From contig JAHZIB010000016.1 of NCBI GenBank assembly GCA_019419955.1, positions 1-34,522 on the forward strand: a stretch of DNA of 34,522 nucleotides, written 5' to 3'. The stretch comes from Clostridiales bacterium. GTDB lineage: Bacteria; Bacillota; Clostridia; TANB77; CAG-508. The translations under genes and the position numbers were made by a program. A model generated the notes under the pieces. The model had not been told where the DNA came from and ran no database searches. It saw nothing but the letters and a program-made list of their open reading frames with translations. Shown here piece by piece: positions 1 to 8,425 of this stretch; position 1 is the stretch's first letter, and each line of letters begins with the position of its first letter.

Positions 1-80
1 TTTAGTTTTATTGAGATTTCAATGTGCTAATCTTTCATTTTTACTTAACAGATTCTTTATTTTTTGTGTTTTTATATTAC

Positions 81-2609
81 CTAACTATCTTCTGGCTCTT
101 CATCCACCACAGTGTGATTCTCCTGCGGTGGCTCTGGCACTGTTGTATTCTCCAAAGGTGGTTCCTCTGGTTCCTCCTCATTGTCTTCGTTCTTTGGAGG
201 ATTATCATCTATTACTGTATTTTCAGTTCCAACATTGTTTGAACCACTATCTACAGTATTCTCTTCTTGTACTGTGTTATTTTCGGGTGTATCTACTATT
301 TCTTCGTCCACAGTATTTTCTTCATCAATTACATTTTTAACTTCAACCTCTGGTACTTCTTCTTCATCATTAGGGTTTAGTTCTAAGTCATTATCATCAT
401 CAACATATACTTTTTCCTCATCATCTTGGGTTGATTGACTTGTAGAAATTCTGCTTCCAGAATGCTTTGTGCACATATCTGGCTCAGTTCCCCATAAATA
501 ATATTCGGTATAAGTATTTTTACAACCAGTTCTAGCTAGCATCCCCGTATCTGCACAAATCTCTTCCCTCGTTATCCAACTTGGTTCAGTAAATCTTGCA
601 CCAGTCAAACCATTGTGCACACTTCTCATAACATTTGCCCAAATAATTCCCGCTGGATTCTGATTATAGTAATAAATTGATTCATTGTTATCAAAACCAT
701 ACCAAGTAACTGCTGTATAATATGGGGTAAAACCACATAGCCATTTGTCATAATTTTCATCTGTTGTTCCTGTTTTGGCTGCTACATCTATACCTGAAAT
801 TGAGCAATATGTTGCAGTTCCATAATTTCCTTCAACAGGTTGTTTTAACAATTGCTTTAATATAAATGCTACTTGTTCTGAAAATACAGTCCTTTTTTCT
901 TGTTTTGCTTCAATAACAGACCTACCTTTGTTATTCACAATAGTTGTATAAAATGTTGGCTTTATATATACTCCATCATTTGCAATTGTTGCATACGCTC
1001 CTGCCATCTCTAATGGAGTAATTCCATGTTGCAAACCTCCTAATGCCAATGCCAAACTTTCATCCTCTGCTGTAAGTGATGTAATTCCCATATTCTCCAA
1101 GTATGAAATAGCTCTCTTAGGTGTGACTTGTTCCATCATTTCTACAAAAGGTATGTTTTGTGATGATTCGAGCGCTCTTCTTACTGTAGTTTCTCCTAAA
1201 TACCCAGAATTGTTACCCGGCTCATAATTGCCACTAAAAGTTGTCTTCTTATCATTATATATTGTTGATGCTGTAAACGTCTTTCTATCAATACCTGGTG
1301 CTAGTACTGCAAGTGGCTTTATTGATGAGCCTGTTTGCCTTTGACTCTGTGTTGCTCTATTTAAGCCTCTGAATGTTTCTTTTTCACCCAGACCTCCTGT
1401 ACAAGCCAAAACTTCTCCTGTTTGATGGTTCATAATAACCATTGCAGCTTGGGATGTTGTTTCTCCATCAGAAGAGTATAGCACATATTGCTGTTTTAAA
1501 AATTCATTTTCTACCTTATCTTGAATTTCCGAATTCTGTGTACTATAAATCGTAGCACCTGCTAGGTATAAGTAATTTTGTGCAAATTCTGATGATATAT
1601 TTTTCTTTTCTGACAAATCATTTATTGCCTCTGTAATCAATGCATCAGTATGATATGAATATATTATATCACCTGTTTCTATATTACCTTTATTAAAATC
1701 TAATCCATCCTTTACCTCTTGCTCTGCTTCGTTATACTCACTTTCACTTATTTTTTCTAGTTCTAACATCTTCTGTAAAACCGTAAGTATTCTATCCTCT
1801 ATCAACTCTTCATTATCACTTTCTCCAAAAGGATTGTATGAATTCGGAGAATTATTTATTCCTGCCAGATATGCACATTCAGCAAGTGAAAGGTCGGACA
1901 CATCTTTGCTAAAATAATATTCAGCGCCAGCACCTACTCCATAAATATTAGGTCCAACATAAATCACATTAAGATACATTTCTAAAATTTCTTCTTTTGA
2001 AAAATAACTTTCTAGCAAAAACGCCTTCCACCATTCCTTTACTTTTCGCGTTATAGAACCAGTATCATCACCTGTTAAGTTCTTTACAAGCTGCTGTGTT
2101 ATTGTACTTCCTCCATACGAAGAATTGCCAAAATGAGTTATGTATGTAAGTATTGCTCCACCAGTTCTTTTAATATCTATTCCATGATGAGAATAAAATC
2201 TCTCATCTTCTATTGAAACATACGCATCTAATAAATATTGCGGCATTTCTGATATATCAGTTTTAATCTTTTTCTGCTCATTTCCAAGCTCAGCAATCAC
2301 ATTTCCTTCTTTATCTATTACAGTTGAATGTTCATTTACAAACATATCTTCACTAAGCACTTTCCATGTATATGCCGATACCCCTAAAGAGATTGCAACA
2401 ATTATTACTGCAACAATAATAATAAATAAAATTACTTTTTTTAACCTTTTTCTTTTTTTCTTCTTTTCCGGTTTTTTGGAACTTGCTACTTTTTTGCCCT
2501 CTCTTTTTTCTGCTTCAGCTCTCTCCCTCTTTTCTTTCTCCTGTTTCATTTTAAGCACTGACTTAGGAATTTCATCTTCCTGTGCCCTTCTTCCTCTATT
2601 CTTTGTCAA
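81..2609 (-). CDS. Class A penicillin-binding protein (PBP1A-like)
   Basis: Bifunctional cell-wall synthase that polymerises lipid II and cross-links the peptides outside the membrane. I place the start at a TTG (2609) preceded by GGAAG at 7 nt, because the upstream in-frame ATG at 2675 lies inside a good promoter. That gives 842 aa. A Lys/Glu-rich cytoplasmic leader is followed by a membrane anchor at about 59-80. The glycosyltransferase domain has EDERF (134-138) and GGSTITQQ (166-173). The transpeptidase domain has SSIK with the catalytic Ser at 428, SQN (483-485) and KTGT (612-615), so both activities look intact. The last ~95 residues are an acidic, disordered tail with six Asn-x-Thr-Val-like repeats. 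The family call is firm; the exact subclass (PBP1A or PBP2c/4) is not. Confidence 0.93.
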   Translation of the reverse strand: MTKNRGRRAQEDEIPKSVLKMKQEKEKRERAEAEKREGKKVASSKKPEKKKKRKRLKKVILFIIIVAVIIVAISLGVSAYTWKVLSEDMFVNEHSTVIDKEGNVIAELGNEQKKIKTDISEMPQYLLDAYVSIEDERFYSHHGIDIKRTGGAILTYITHFGNSSYGGSTITQQLVKNLTGDDTGSITRKVKEWWKAFLLESYFSKEEILEMYLNVIYVGPNIYGVGAGAEYYFSKDVSDLSLAECAYLAGINNSPNSYNPFGESDNEELIEDRILTVLQKMLELEKISESEYNEAEQEVKDGLDFNKGNIETGDIIYSYHTDALITEAINDLSEKKNISSEFAQNYLYLAGATIYSTQNSEIQDKVENEFLKQQYVLYSSDGETTSQAAMVIMNHQTGEVLACTGGLGEKETFRGLNRATQSQRQTGSSIKPLAVLAPGIDRKTFTASTIYNDKKTTFSGNYEPGNNSGYLGETTVRRALESSQNIPFVEMMEQVTPKRAISYLENMGITSLTAEDESLALALGGLQHGITPLEMAGAYATIANDGVYIKPTFYTTIVNNKGRSVIEAKQEKRTVFSEQVAFILKQLLKQPVEGNYGTATYCSISGIDVAAKTGTTDENYDKWLCGFTPYYTAVTWYGFDNNESIYYYNQNPAGIIWANVMRSVHNGLTGARFTEPSWITREEICADTGMLARTGCKNTYTEYYLWGTEPDMCTKHSGSRISTSQSTQDDEEKVYVDDDNDLELNPNDEEEVPEVEVKNVIDEENTVDEEIVDTPENNTVQEENTVDSGSNNVGTENTVIDDNPPKNEDNEEEPEEPPLENTTVPEPPQENHTVVDEEPEDS

Positions 2610-2646
2610 TATCTCACTTCCTTTGCTTACGCTTATTATGTATTCT

Positions 2647-2675
2647 ATTTTATAACTATTATGCCATTTTTGCAA
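2647..2675 (-). promoter_or_regulatory. Sigma-A-type promoter of the PBP1A gene
   Basis: The minus strand reads TTGCAA (2670-2675), a 17-bp spacer, then TAAAAT (2647-2652). It sits just upstream of the TTG start at 2609 and rules out the ATG at 2675 as the start. Confidence 0.6.
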
Positions 2676-2734
2676 CCTTTAAAAAATTAAAGTTTTATTA
2701 ATCTAGTAAAAACTCATGTGTTTTTTCGAGCCCC

Positions 2735-2835
2735 AAACACAACCAAACAAGATATATGTATATTTAGAGACATTTCGCAGTACCACACAACGTTCAAACG
2801 AGCAATTTTATTGCGAGTGCGTTTGAAGAAGCCTA
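2735..2835. repeat. 101-bp dispersed repeat, copy A
   Basis: Aligns without gaps to 21200-21300, with 12 mismatches in 101 (about 88% identity). The right half forms a stem (TTCAAACG/CGTTTGAA) with an inner GCAA/TTGC stem. Just left of it, 2690-2706 resembles the terminal repeat that flanks copy B, which suggests a larger decayed unit. Confidence 0.75.
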
Positions 2836-2882
2836 CTTTTTCTAATAGAAACGTAAGAAACAATTGAAAAAAATAACTTAAT

Positions 2883-3062
2883 ATGTTAACATATAAAAAT
2901 GAGCAAGAAATGGGACATGCTCCTAAAAATAACTATATGTATATAGACATAATAGTTCCCGAAAATTCTGTATATGTAATTGGTGATAATAGAGAGCATT
3001 CGACAGATAGCAGGAGTTTTGGTTGTATTCCAATAGATAAAATATATAGCACATTGTTTTAA
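2883..3062 (+). pseudogene. C-terminal remnant of a type I signal peptidase
   Basis: The only convincing plus-strand coding trace here. The frame opens at ATG 2883 and runs 59 residues to TAA 3060-3062. It reads through VPENSVYVIGDNREHSTDSR and then SFGCIPIDKI, matching the conserved box D (GDNRxxSxDSR) and box E region near the C-terminus of LepB/Sip leader peptidases. The membrane anchor, catalytic Ser (box B) and Lys (box C) are absent, so it cannot be active. No ribosome site precedes it. It lies between the 101-bp repeat and a 21-bp perfect hairpin. I infer that rearrangement or element insertion left the 3' end of an ancestral gene. Confidence 0.8.
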
Positions 3063-3102
3063 AGTTATATTTAAAAACTATAACATGTAGGAAAGCCTGT
3101 CA

Positions 3103-3150
3103 AAGTAACAGTAAAGGAAGAAGGTAAATCTTCTTCCTTTACTGTTACTT
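3103..3150. terminator. Perfect 21-bp inverted repeat, likely bidirectional terminator
   Basis: Arms 3103-3123 and 3130-3150 pair perfectly around a 6-nt loop. It lies between the converging ends of the signal-peptidase remnant (plus) and the ABC permease gene (minus). Neither side has a long U tract, so terminator is the likely but unproven role. Confidence 0.6.
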
Positions 3151-3187
3151 AGGCTAGTGAAACAAAAACATCTAATAATTATGGTTT

Positions 3188-5287
3188 TTAATCATTATTT
3201 TTAATAATTTCCTTACTTCCACTATAAGTAGCCCAAAAATACAGACCATATACTACTGAGATTATAATAACAGTAGCAATTATTGATGGTAGTAATTCTT
3301 CTGTATCAGCTAAGCCTGACAATAAAGTTAAACCAAATTGAATACCAAATACCGAATGTATTATTGCTAATATAAGTGGCATCATAAAAAATATACCAAT
3401 TTGTCTAAATAATGCTCTATTTATCATTTTTTCATCACAACCAATTTTCCTTAAAATAGTATATCTTTGTTTATTATCAGAACTCTCCGTTAATTGTTTC
3501 AATGCTAAGATTGCACTACTTGCTATTAAGAATACTATACCTAAATAAATGGCTATAAATGTTATTATAGTTGTTAAGCCTACACTTGCATCCATAATCG
3601 ATATTTTAGTTAATCCATTTAGATTTATCCCTTTATCCTCCAATTTTTGTACAAATTCTGACTCACTACTTACAAATATCTTTTCTATTTCCTCTTTTTC
3701 CTCTTCTGTATTAGCATTATAATTTGCAGCCAAGAAGTATTGTTCCTGCATTTGTTCTGTTAATGGGCAACTGTCTGGAACTAATATAATACCTGTATTT
3801 GTATGACTTGTTGACATTAGAATATATCCACTTTTACACTCATTATATTTTGTATTATATTGTTTTCCTGCTATATTTAAAATATTCTCCCCGTCTTTTA
3901 ATGTTTCATTCCTTAATTCCACTTGTGAATCAAAATCACAAAGTACAATATACTCATCGTCATTTAATTCATATTGATTAAGCCCATATAATTTGGCAAT
4001 TTTATTATAGTCAGATATTTTAATAATTTGTTCAGCTGTATCATATAAAAGACCTGGAAATTTAGCTTTTACCTCTTCATATTCATCTCCAAAAAAGTCT
4101 GCCCAAGTCAAGTCATTTGTTGCATATATTGGAATTTCTACTATATCTTTTAATACCTTCATATCTACACCATTACTTTCTAGTGTTTCAGTTAAAGGTC
4201 TTTTTGAATCTTCTTTTGCTTCTGTAGTTGATTTTATTTCTTTTCCATAAGTTCCATATTGTAAATATTTTTCTGGTAGATTAGCTGTCTTGTATAAATT
4301 CAAGTCCACTGGTGTCATTTCAGTCAATTCTTTTTGCATAGTATTTCTCAAAGCTAAACTACTAGATAATATAGTAATTGTCATAAATAACATTAGGCAA
4401 ATCACACTCATGCTAACTACAGTTGTATTTATTTTATTATTTATTTGCCTTAACACAAACATATTTGTATCTCTCAAATATGTACTTTTTAATTTTTGAA
4501 ATACTTGTAATATAAAACCTGATAATGACCAGAAAACTAATACTGTACCTACGGTTCCCATTAAAATAGGTGGTAAAAGTTTATTTGCACTTGTTAAACT
4601 ACTACTATCTGCTGTTACTTTCCAATATGCGTATCCAAGTAATATCACTGCACCCAAAAAAATTAATATACATAAAATAGGATTCTTAATTCTTATTTTC
4701 TCATTCTTTTTTGTAGCATTAATTAAGTCAATTAATTTATATCTTGATATACTTATTGTGTTAAATACAATTACTGCTAAATACATTACAGTGAAGTAAA
4801 TACATGTTTTGATAAAAGCTTCTTGAGAAAATACAAATTGAAACTGGCTCATGTCTGCACTAAATAATTTTGCTACTAATATAGACATAAATTGAGAGCC
4901 AAACACACCAATTACTATACCAACAGCAAGTGAAATTATTCCAATCAATATTGTTTCTATCAATATTATTTTTGAAATTTGCCTTTTCCCCATCCCTAAA
5001 GTCATATAAATTCCAAATTCTTTTTTTCTTCTGCTAATCAAGAAATTGTTTGCATATACAATTAATAACCCCAGTACTACCGCAACAAAAACAGACACCA
5101 TACTTAGTAGATTTACTAACAATTGTACCATTTCCCTTTTAGAACTTGATACCTGTAACATTGCCTCCTGACTATCTAAAGAATTAAATATGTAAAAAAT
5201 AGCAACACCAAGTACTAAAGTTAAAAAGTATATTGCATAATCTTTAAAACTCTTTTTCATATTTTTTAATGAAAGTTTAAATAACAT
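3188..5287 (-). CDS. BceB-like ABC transporter permease (FtsX domain)
   Basis: Membrane subunit of a peptide-antibiotic sensing and detoxification ABC transporter. The 699 aa start at ATG 5287, whose GGAGGTGA site lies inside the 3' end of the ATPase gene. The two genes overlap by 11 nt and are translationally coupled. An N-terminal membrane helix is followed by an FtsX block of three helices near residues 45-200. Then come further helices, a large extracellular domain of roughly 200 residues (about 330-560), and a second FtsX block at the C-terminus. That layout is typical of BceB/VraG rather than LolCDE or MacB permeases. BceB proteins of Bacillus are ~650 aa, so this one is slightly longer. 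The substrate (bacitracin-like, lantibiotic or other) cannot be read from sequence. Confidence 0.9.
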   Translation of the reverse strand: MLFKLSLKNMKKSFKDYAIYFLTLVLGVAIFYIFNSLDSQEAMLQVSSSKREMVQLLVNLLSMVSVFVAVVLGLLIVYANNFLISRRKKEFGIYMTLGMGKRQISKIILIETILIGIISLAVGIVIGVFGSQFMSILVAKLFSADMSQFQFVFSQEAFIKTCIYFTVMYLAVIVFNTISISRYKLIDLINATKKNEKIRIKNPILCILIFLGAVILLGYAYWKVTADSSSLTSANKLLPPILMGTVGTVLVFWSLSGFILQVFQKLKSTYLRDTNMFVLRQINNKINTTVVSMSVICLMLFMTITILSSSLALRNTMQKELTEMTPVDLNLYKTANLPEKYLQYGTYGKEIKSTTEAKEDSKRPLTETLESNGVDMKVLKDIVEIPIYATNDLTWADFFGDEYEEVKAKFPGLLYDTAEQIIKISDYNKIAKLYGLNQYELNDDEYIVLCDFDSQVELRNETLKDGENILNIAGKQYNTKYNECKSGYILMSTSHTNTGIILVPDSCPLTEQMQEQYFLAANYNANTEEEKEEIEKIFVSSESEFVQKLEDKGINLNGLTKISIMDASVGLTTIITFIAIYLGIVFLIASSAILALKQLTESSDNKQRYTILRKIGCDEKMINRALFRQIGIFFMMPLILAIIHSVFGIQFGLTLLSGLADTEELLPSIIATVIIISVVYGLYFWATYSGSKEIIKNND

Positions 5288-6044
5288 CGCCAAGTTCACC
5301 TCCAAGTAAGGTTTGAACTTCAATTATCTTCTCAAAGAATTGCTTTCTAGTATCTTCACCTTTTATTAATTCATTAAATATTTTCCCATCTTTAATAAAT
5401 AAAATCCTATTAGCATATGATGCAGAAAAACTGTCATGTGTGACCATAAGGATTGTAGCTTTTAACTTTTGATTTAATGTGTCAAAAGTTTCTAAAAGCT
5501 GTCTTGCAGATTTACTATCTAGTGCTCCTGTTGGTTCATCTGCTAAGATAAGTTTTGGATTTGTAATTATAGCTCTTGCTGAAGCTACTCTTTGTTTTTG
5601 ACCACCAGAAATCTGATATGGATACTTTTTTAAAATATCCATAATTTCTAATTTTTCAGCAATTTCTCTTACTCTTTTATCTATTTCCTTGTAGTTTACT
5701 CTCTGGATAGTAAGAGCCAATGCTATATTTTCATATGCAGTAAGTGTATCCAATAAATTAAAGTCCTGAAAAATAAATCCTAATTGCTCACGTCTAAATT
5801 TATTCAAGTGATTTCCTTTAAGTCTAGTAATGTCTTTCCCATCAATTACAATATGTCCTGCTGTAACCCTATCTATTGTTGAGACACAATTTAAAAGCGT
5901 TGTCTTACCACTACCAGATGCTCCCATAATTCCAACAAACTCTCCACTCTCTACATTAAAGCTAATATTGTCAATAGCCTTTGTTAAGTTAGACTTATTT
6001 CCATAATATTTCTCAATATTCTTTACTTCTAAAATATTCCCCAT
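5277..6044 (-). CDS. BceA-like ABC transporter ATPase
   Basis: ATP-hydrolysing subunit (255 aa) that partners the overlapping downstream permease. Walker A GASGSGKT, the Q-loop in FIFQDFNL, signature SGGQKQR, Walker B LILADEPTGALD and the H-loop MVTHD are all present, so it should be catalytically competent. The D-loop wording ALDS is that of the MacB/BceA/LolD clade. I chose ATG 6044 because GGAGG lies 5-6 nt before it; the ATG 12 nt earlier overlaps that ribosome site. It has its own promoter and a BceR-type box upstream. Confidence 0.94.
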   Translation of the reverse strand: MGNILEVKNIEKYYGNKSNLTKAIDNISFNVESGEFVGIMGASGSGKTTLLNCVSTIDRVTAGHIVIDGKDITRLKGNHLNKFRREQLGFIFQDFNLLDTLTAYENIALALTIQRVNYKEIDKRVREIAEKLEIMDILKKYPYQISGGQKQRVASARAIITNPKLILADEPTGALDSKSARQLLETFDTLNQKLKATILMVTHDSFSASYANRILFIKDGKIFNELIKGEDTRKQFFEKIIEVQTLLGGELGDVI

Positions 6045-6101
6045 TTTAACCTCCATTCGAGCTAATTTAGCTCTAACAAATATTTATTGAATAACCTCTA
6101 T
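6045..6101 (-). repeat. Leader segment shared with the AI-2E-type permease gene
   Basis: The untranslated segment ending at the ATPase start closely matches the segment ahead of the permease gene at 10384-10443. Both run ATAGAGG, an A/T-rich middle, TTGTTAGAG, then GCTCGAATGGAGGTTAA before the start codon. A few substitutions and small indels separate them. Similarity reaches well beyond the ribosome site. Confidence 0.6.
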
Positions 6102-6141
6102 TAATTGGCGAGAATGATAGAGGTAATAGTAATCTATATAT

Positions 6142-6170
6142 ATTTTAGTAAATTTTGTTTATATTTACAA
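6142..6170 (-). promoter_or_regulatory. Promoter of the BceAB-like operon
   Basis: The minus strand has TTGTAA (6165-6170), a 17-bp spacer and TAAAAT (6142-6147), about 100 nt ahead of the ATPase start. The BceR-type box lies about 21 nt upstream of the -35 hexamer, as expected for activation. Confidence 0.6.
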
Positions 6171-6191
6171 TCGATAAACATTACAATAACC

Positions 6192-6205
6192 TTACAAAAA
6201 TGTAA
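6192..6205. promoter_or_regulatory. BceR-type operator TTACA-N4-TGTAA
   Basis: The 14-bp palindrome TTACAAAAATGTAA lies upstream of the ATPase promoter and extends to a 9-bp inverted repeat (6188-6209). It matches the TNACA-N4-TGTAA motif described for BceR-like response regulators of Firmicutes. It could also serve as a plus-strand terminator because T-rich sequence follows, but no plus-strand gene needs one here. Confidence 0.65.
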
Positions 6206-6279
6206 GGTTTTCTTTGTTTTTATACTTAAAAGTAAAACATTGAAGCAAAATAGTCTTTAAATTGCTTTATACTATATTT

Positions 6280-7302
6280 CTATCTTAACACCTCATTGAA
6301 AAACGTCCCTTTAGGAAAAGTAATAATAATTTCTGTGCCAACATTTTCTCTAGAAGAAATATTTATGCTCAAACCTAATCTATTACATAATTTTTTAGAC
6401 AGATACAATCCTATCCCTGTTGACTTTTTCCCAGTAATTCTTCCATTAGTACCTGTGAAGCCCTTGTCAAATACTTTAGTTAATTCACTATTTTTTATTC
6501 CTATACCATTATCTTTCACATGCAAAGTAACGCTTTCCTTATTTTCATTTCCAAATATCTCTATATTTTTTTCTCCCTCTTTGCTATATTTAATAGAGTT
6601 TTGAATAATTTGGCTAAGAATAAATACAAGCCATTTATTATCAGTATTCACAGTATATTGCAAATCATGTATATTTATATTTACTTTATTTTCAAGTAAA
6701 ATAGCTTTATTTTTAATAAGTGTATCATTTACTACTTCCTCTAGGCTTGTCTTTTTTATATAATAATCCTTTTCCACATTATTACTCCTAGCGTAAAAAA
6801 GTGCTTGTTCAACATAATCATCTATCTTGTTTAATTCTTGGTCAATACTTTTTGTTATTTTAGATTTATTATTTTCTATAATCATTTTGCCTGTTGCGAT
6901 AGGTATTTTTATTTCGTGTATCCATAACTCTATATATTCTTTATAATCATTTTGCAAATACTTGTACTTGTCTACACTCTCAATCATCGACTTTCCTAGC
7001 TCTTGTAAACAATCTTGCAATATTTTCCCTTCAATAAAATTTGGAGAAGACATAACTTCTGAGATTAAATATTTTTCCTCTAATGCATTTAACCTTTCCT
7101 CTAACATTTTGTAAAAGTTTCTTTTTTTATAGTATTCTACAAGAAGTGAAATAACTATAGTAATAATTGGAATAATTCCAATATAAACTTTTATGGCTGT
7201 AACTACTTCAAATGGAATAAGCAAAATCTCCGAACTTATTACCACAAAAAATACCAAAATGATATAAATACATTTATCTCGCAAAAAAATTCTCAAGTTC
7301 AT
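6280..7302 (-). CDS. BceS-like intramembrane-sensing histidine kinase
   Basis: Sensor kinase of the small two-helix type that takes its signal from a Bce ABC transporter. From ATG 7302 (GGGGGG ribosome site 5 nt upstream) it has 340 aa. Two membrane helices (about 7-50) are joined by only a few residues, so there is no extracellular sensor. The phospho-acceptor His is in WIHEIKIP. The N box (NSIKYS), G1 box (DNGIGI) and G2 region (GIGLYLSKKL) follow. It sits 235 nt upstream of the matching ATPase. The usual partner response regulator, normally encoded just before the kinase, is missing; an alarmone synthetase gene is there instead. Confidence 0.9.
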   Translation of the reverse strand: MNLRIFLRDKCIYIILVFFVVISSEILLIPFEVVTAIKVYIGIIPIITIVISLLVEYYKKRNFYKMLEERLNALEEKYLISEVMSSPNFIEGKILQDCLQELGKSMIESVDKYKYLQNDYKEYIELWIHEIKIPIATGKMIIENNKSKITKSIDQELNKIDDYVEQALFYARSNNVEKDYYIKKTSLEEVVNDTLIKNKAILLENKVNINIHDLQYTVNTDNKWLVFILSQIIQNSIKYSKEGEKNIEIFGNENKESVTLHVKDNGIGIKNSELTKVFDKGFTGTNGRITGKKSTGIGLYLSKKLCNRLGLSINISSRENVGTEIIITFPKGTFFNEVLR

Positions 7303-7328
7303 AAATTCCCCCCTATTGTTCATTAATT

Positions 7329-7357
7329 ATAATATCACTTGTTTCAGTACATTACAA
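7329..7357 (-). promoter_or_regulatory. Promoter of the BceS-like kinase gene
   Basis: TTGTAA (7352-7357), 17-bp spacer, TATTAT (7329-7334), 27 nt before the chosen start. With the terminator upstream, this shows the kinase is transcribed separately from the alarmone synthetase. Confidence 0.6.
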
Positions 7358-7391
7358 TAAAATTTTCTCACTATTCCACAAAAATTAAAAT

Positions 7392-7443
7392 CACACATAA
7401 TTTTTCTTCCTATAATATAGGGTATGAAAAATAATTATGTGTG
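7392..7443 (-). terminator. Probable terminator of the alarmone synthetase gene
   Basis: Long imperfect inverted repeat, CACACATAATT paired with its complement plus an adjacent TTTTTC/GAAAAA, offset by a 3-nt bulge. T-rich sequence follows on the minus strand (7380-7391). A smaller TGTTAC/GTAACA hairpin lies between it and the stop codon at 7452-7468. Confidence 0.55.
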
Positions 7444-7476
7444 TCAATTTTCTGTTACTTTCGGTAACACATTCTA

Positions 7477-8190
7477 TTAACCACTAACGTTTCCTGTAAG
7501 TAATGCAGCACTGGTATTATATACAGTTGTATATTCCGCTGTAATTTCTTTTATTATTTGTTTCTCTTCTTCCATCAAATTTCTTCCTAAATGAGACATT
7601 CTTTTATCCAGTTTTTGTGTCATTTTGGCACATTCTTTGAGTTCCTTTTTTATTCCTTTTGGTACTTGCTTATCATATTTATAGTTTATTTTATGTTCTA
7701 AACTAGCCCAAAAGTCCATGGCCATTGTCCTTATCTGTACTTCAACTTTAACCGCAACTGTTCCAACAGATAAGCTAACTGGTACAGCTATAATTAGATG
7801 ATAGCTTGAATAACCGCTCTCCTTCGGGGTTGTTACATAATCTTTTTTCTTTAAAATCTTAATATCTTGCATATTTTCAAAAATCTCTACAACCTTAAAT
7901 ATATCTGGTATAAAGGAACAGATAATACGAATTCCTGCTATATCATTAATAGTTTTTACCATATTTTCATAGTTCAAATCCAATCCTTTTTTTATTAGCT
8001 TTTTATTAATGCTCTCTTTACTCTTTATTCTAGTACTAATATGTTCAATCGGGTTATATTTATGTAATGTTTTGTATTCATTGTTTATTGATTCCATTCT
8101 TGTTTCAATCTGGTTTAGTGCTGCTGTATACATAAGAGTTAGTCTCTTATAGTCCAAATCTTCTTGTATTTTATTCTCAATGTTTTTCAC
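7477..8190 (-). CDS. Small alarmone synthetase (RelA/SpoT synthetase domain)
   Basis: Single-domain (p)ppGpp synthetase of the RelP/RelQ (YwaC/YjbM) type: transfers pyrophosphate from ATP to GDP or GTP in the stringent response. In 237 aa it has RIKSKESI (ATP-binding region), DIAGIRIIC (containing the catalytic Asp region), a G-loop-like KESGYSSYH and VEVQIRTMAMDFWASLEHK. There is no HD hydrolase, TGS or ACT domain, so it can only make alarmone. The start is a GTG with no close Shine-Dalgarno. The AGGAG some 26 nt upstream coincides with the predicted transcription start, so initiation may be from a near-leaderless mRNA. RelP versus RelQ is not resolved. Confidence 0.9.
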   Translation of the reverse strand: MKNIENKIQEDLDYKRLTLMYTAALNQIETRMESINNEYKTLHKYNPIEHISTRIKSKESINKKLIKKGLDLNYENMVKTINDIAGIRIICSFIPDIFKVVEIFENMQDIKILKKKDYVTTPKESGYSSYHLIIAVPVSLSVGTVAVKVEVQIRTMAMDFWASLEHKINYKYDKQVPKGIKKELKECAKMTQKLDKRMSHLGRNLMEEEKQIIKEITAEYTTVYNTSAALLTGNVSG

Positions 8191-8224
8191 ACTTAATTCT
8201 TCTATAGTTCCTCAACTCCTTTCG

Positions 8225-8253
8225 TTTATATTTATACACTACTTTTATGTCCA
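8225..8253 (-). promoter_or_regulatory. Promoter of the small alarmone synthetase gene
   Basis: TGGACA (8248-8253), 17-bp spacer, TATAAA (8225-8230). Predicted transcription start is near 8218, about 28 nt ahead of the GTG. Confidence 0.55.
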
Positions 8254-8425
8254 TTATGTGTATTTATTCAATTAAAAATGTGAATTTCCTATAGCTAGAT
8301 TCATGAAAGCATTTTTCAATATTTAAATTTATTCATTGAATTCAACTTAAATACAGTCTCTATACCTTTTGGTAAATCGAATTTTTTTCTTCTTTGCATT
8401 TTTATCAAGACTCTATTCAACATGA

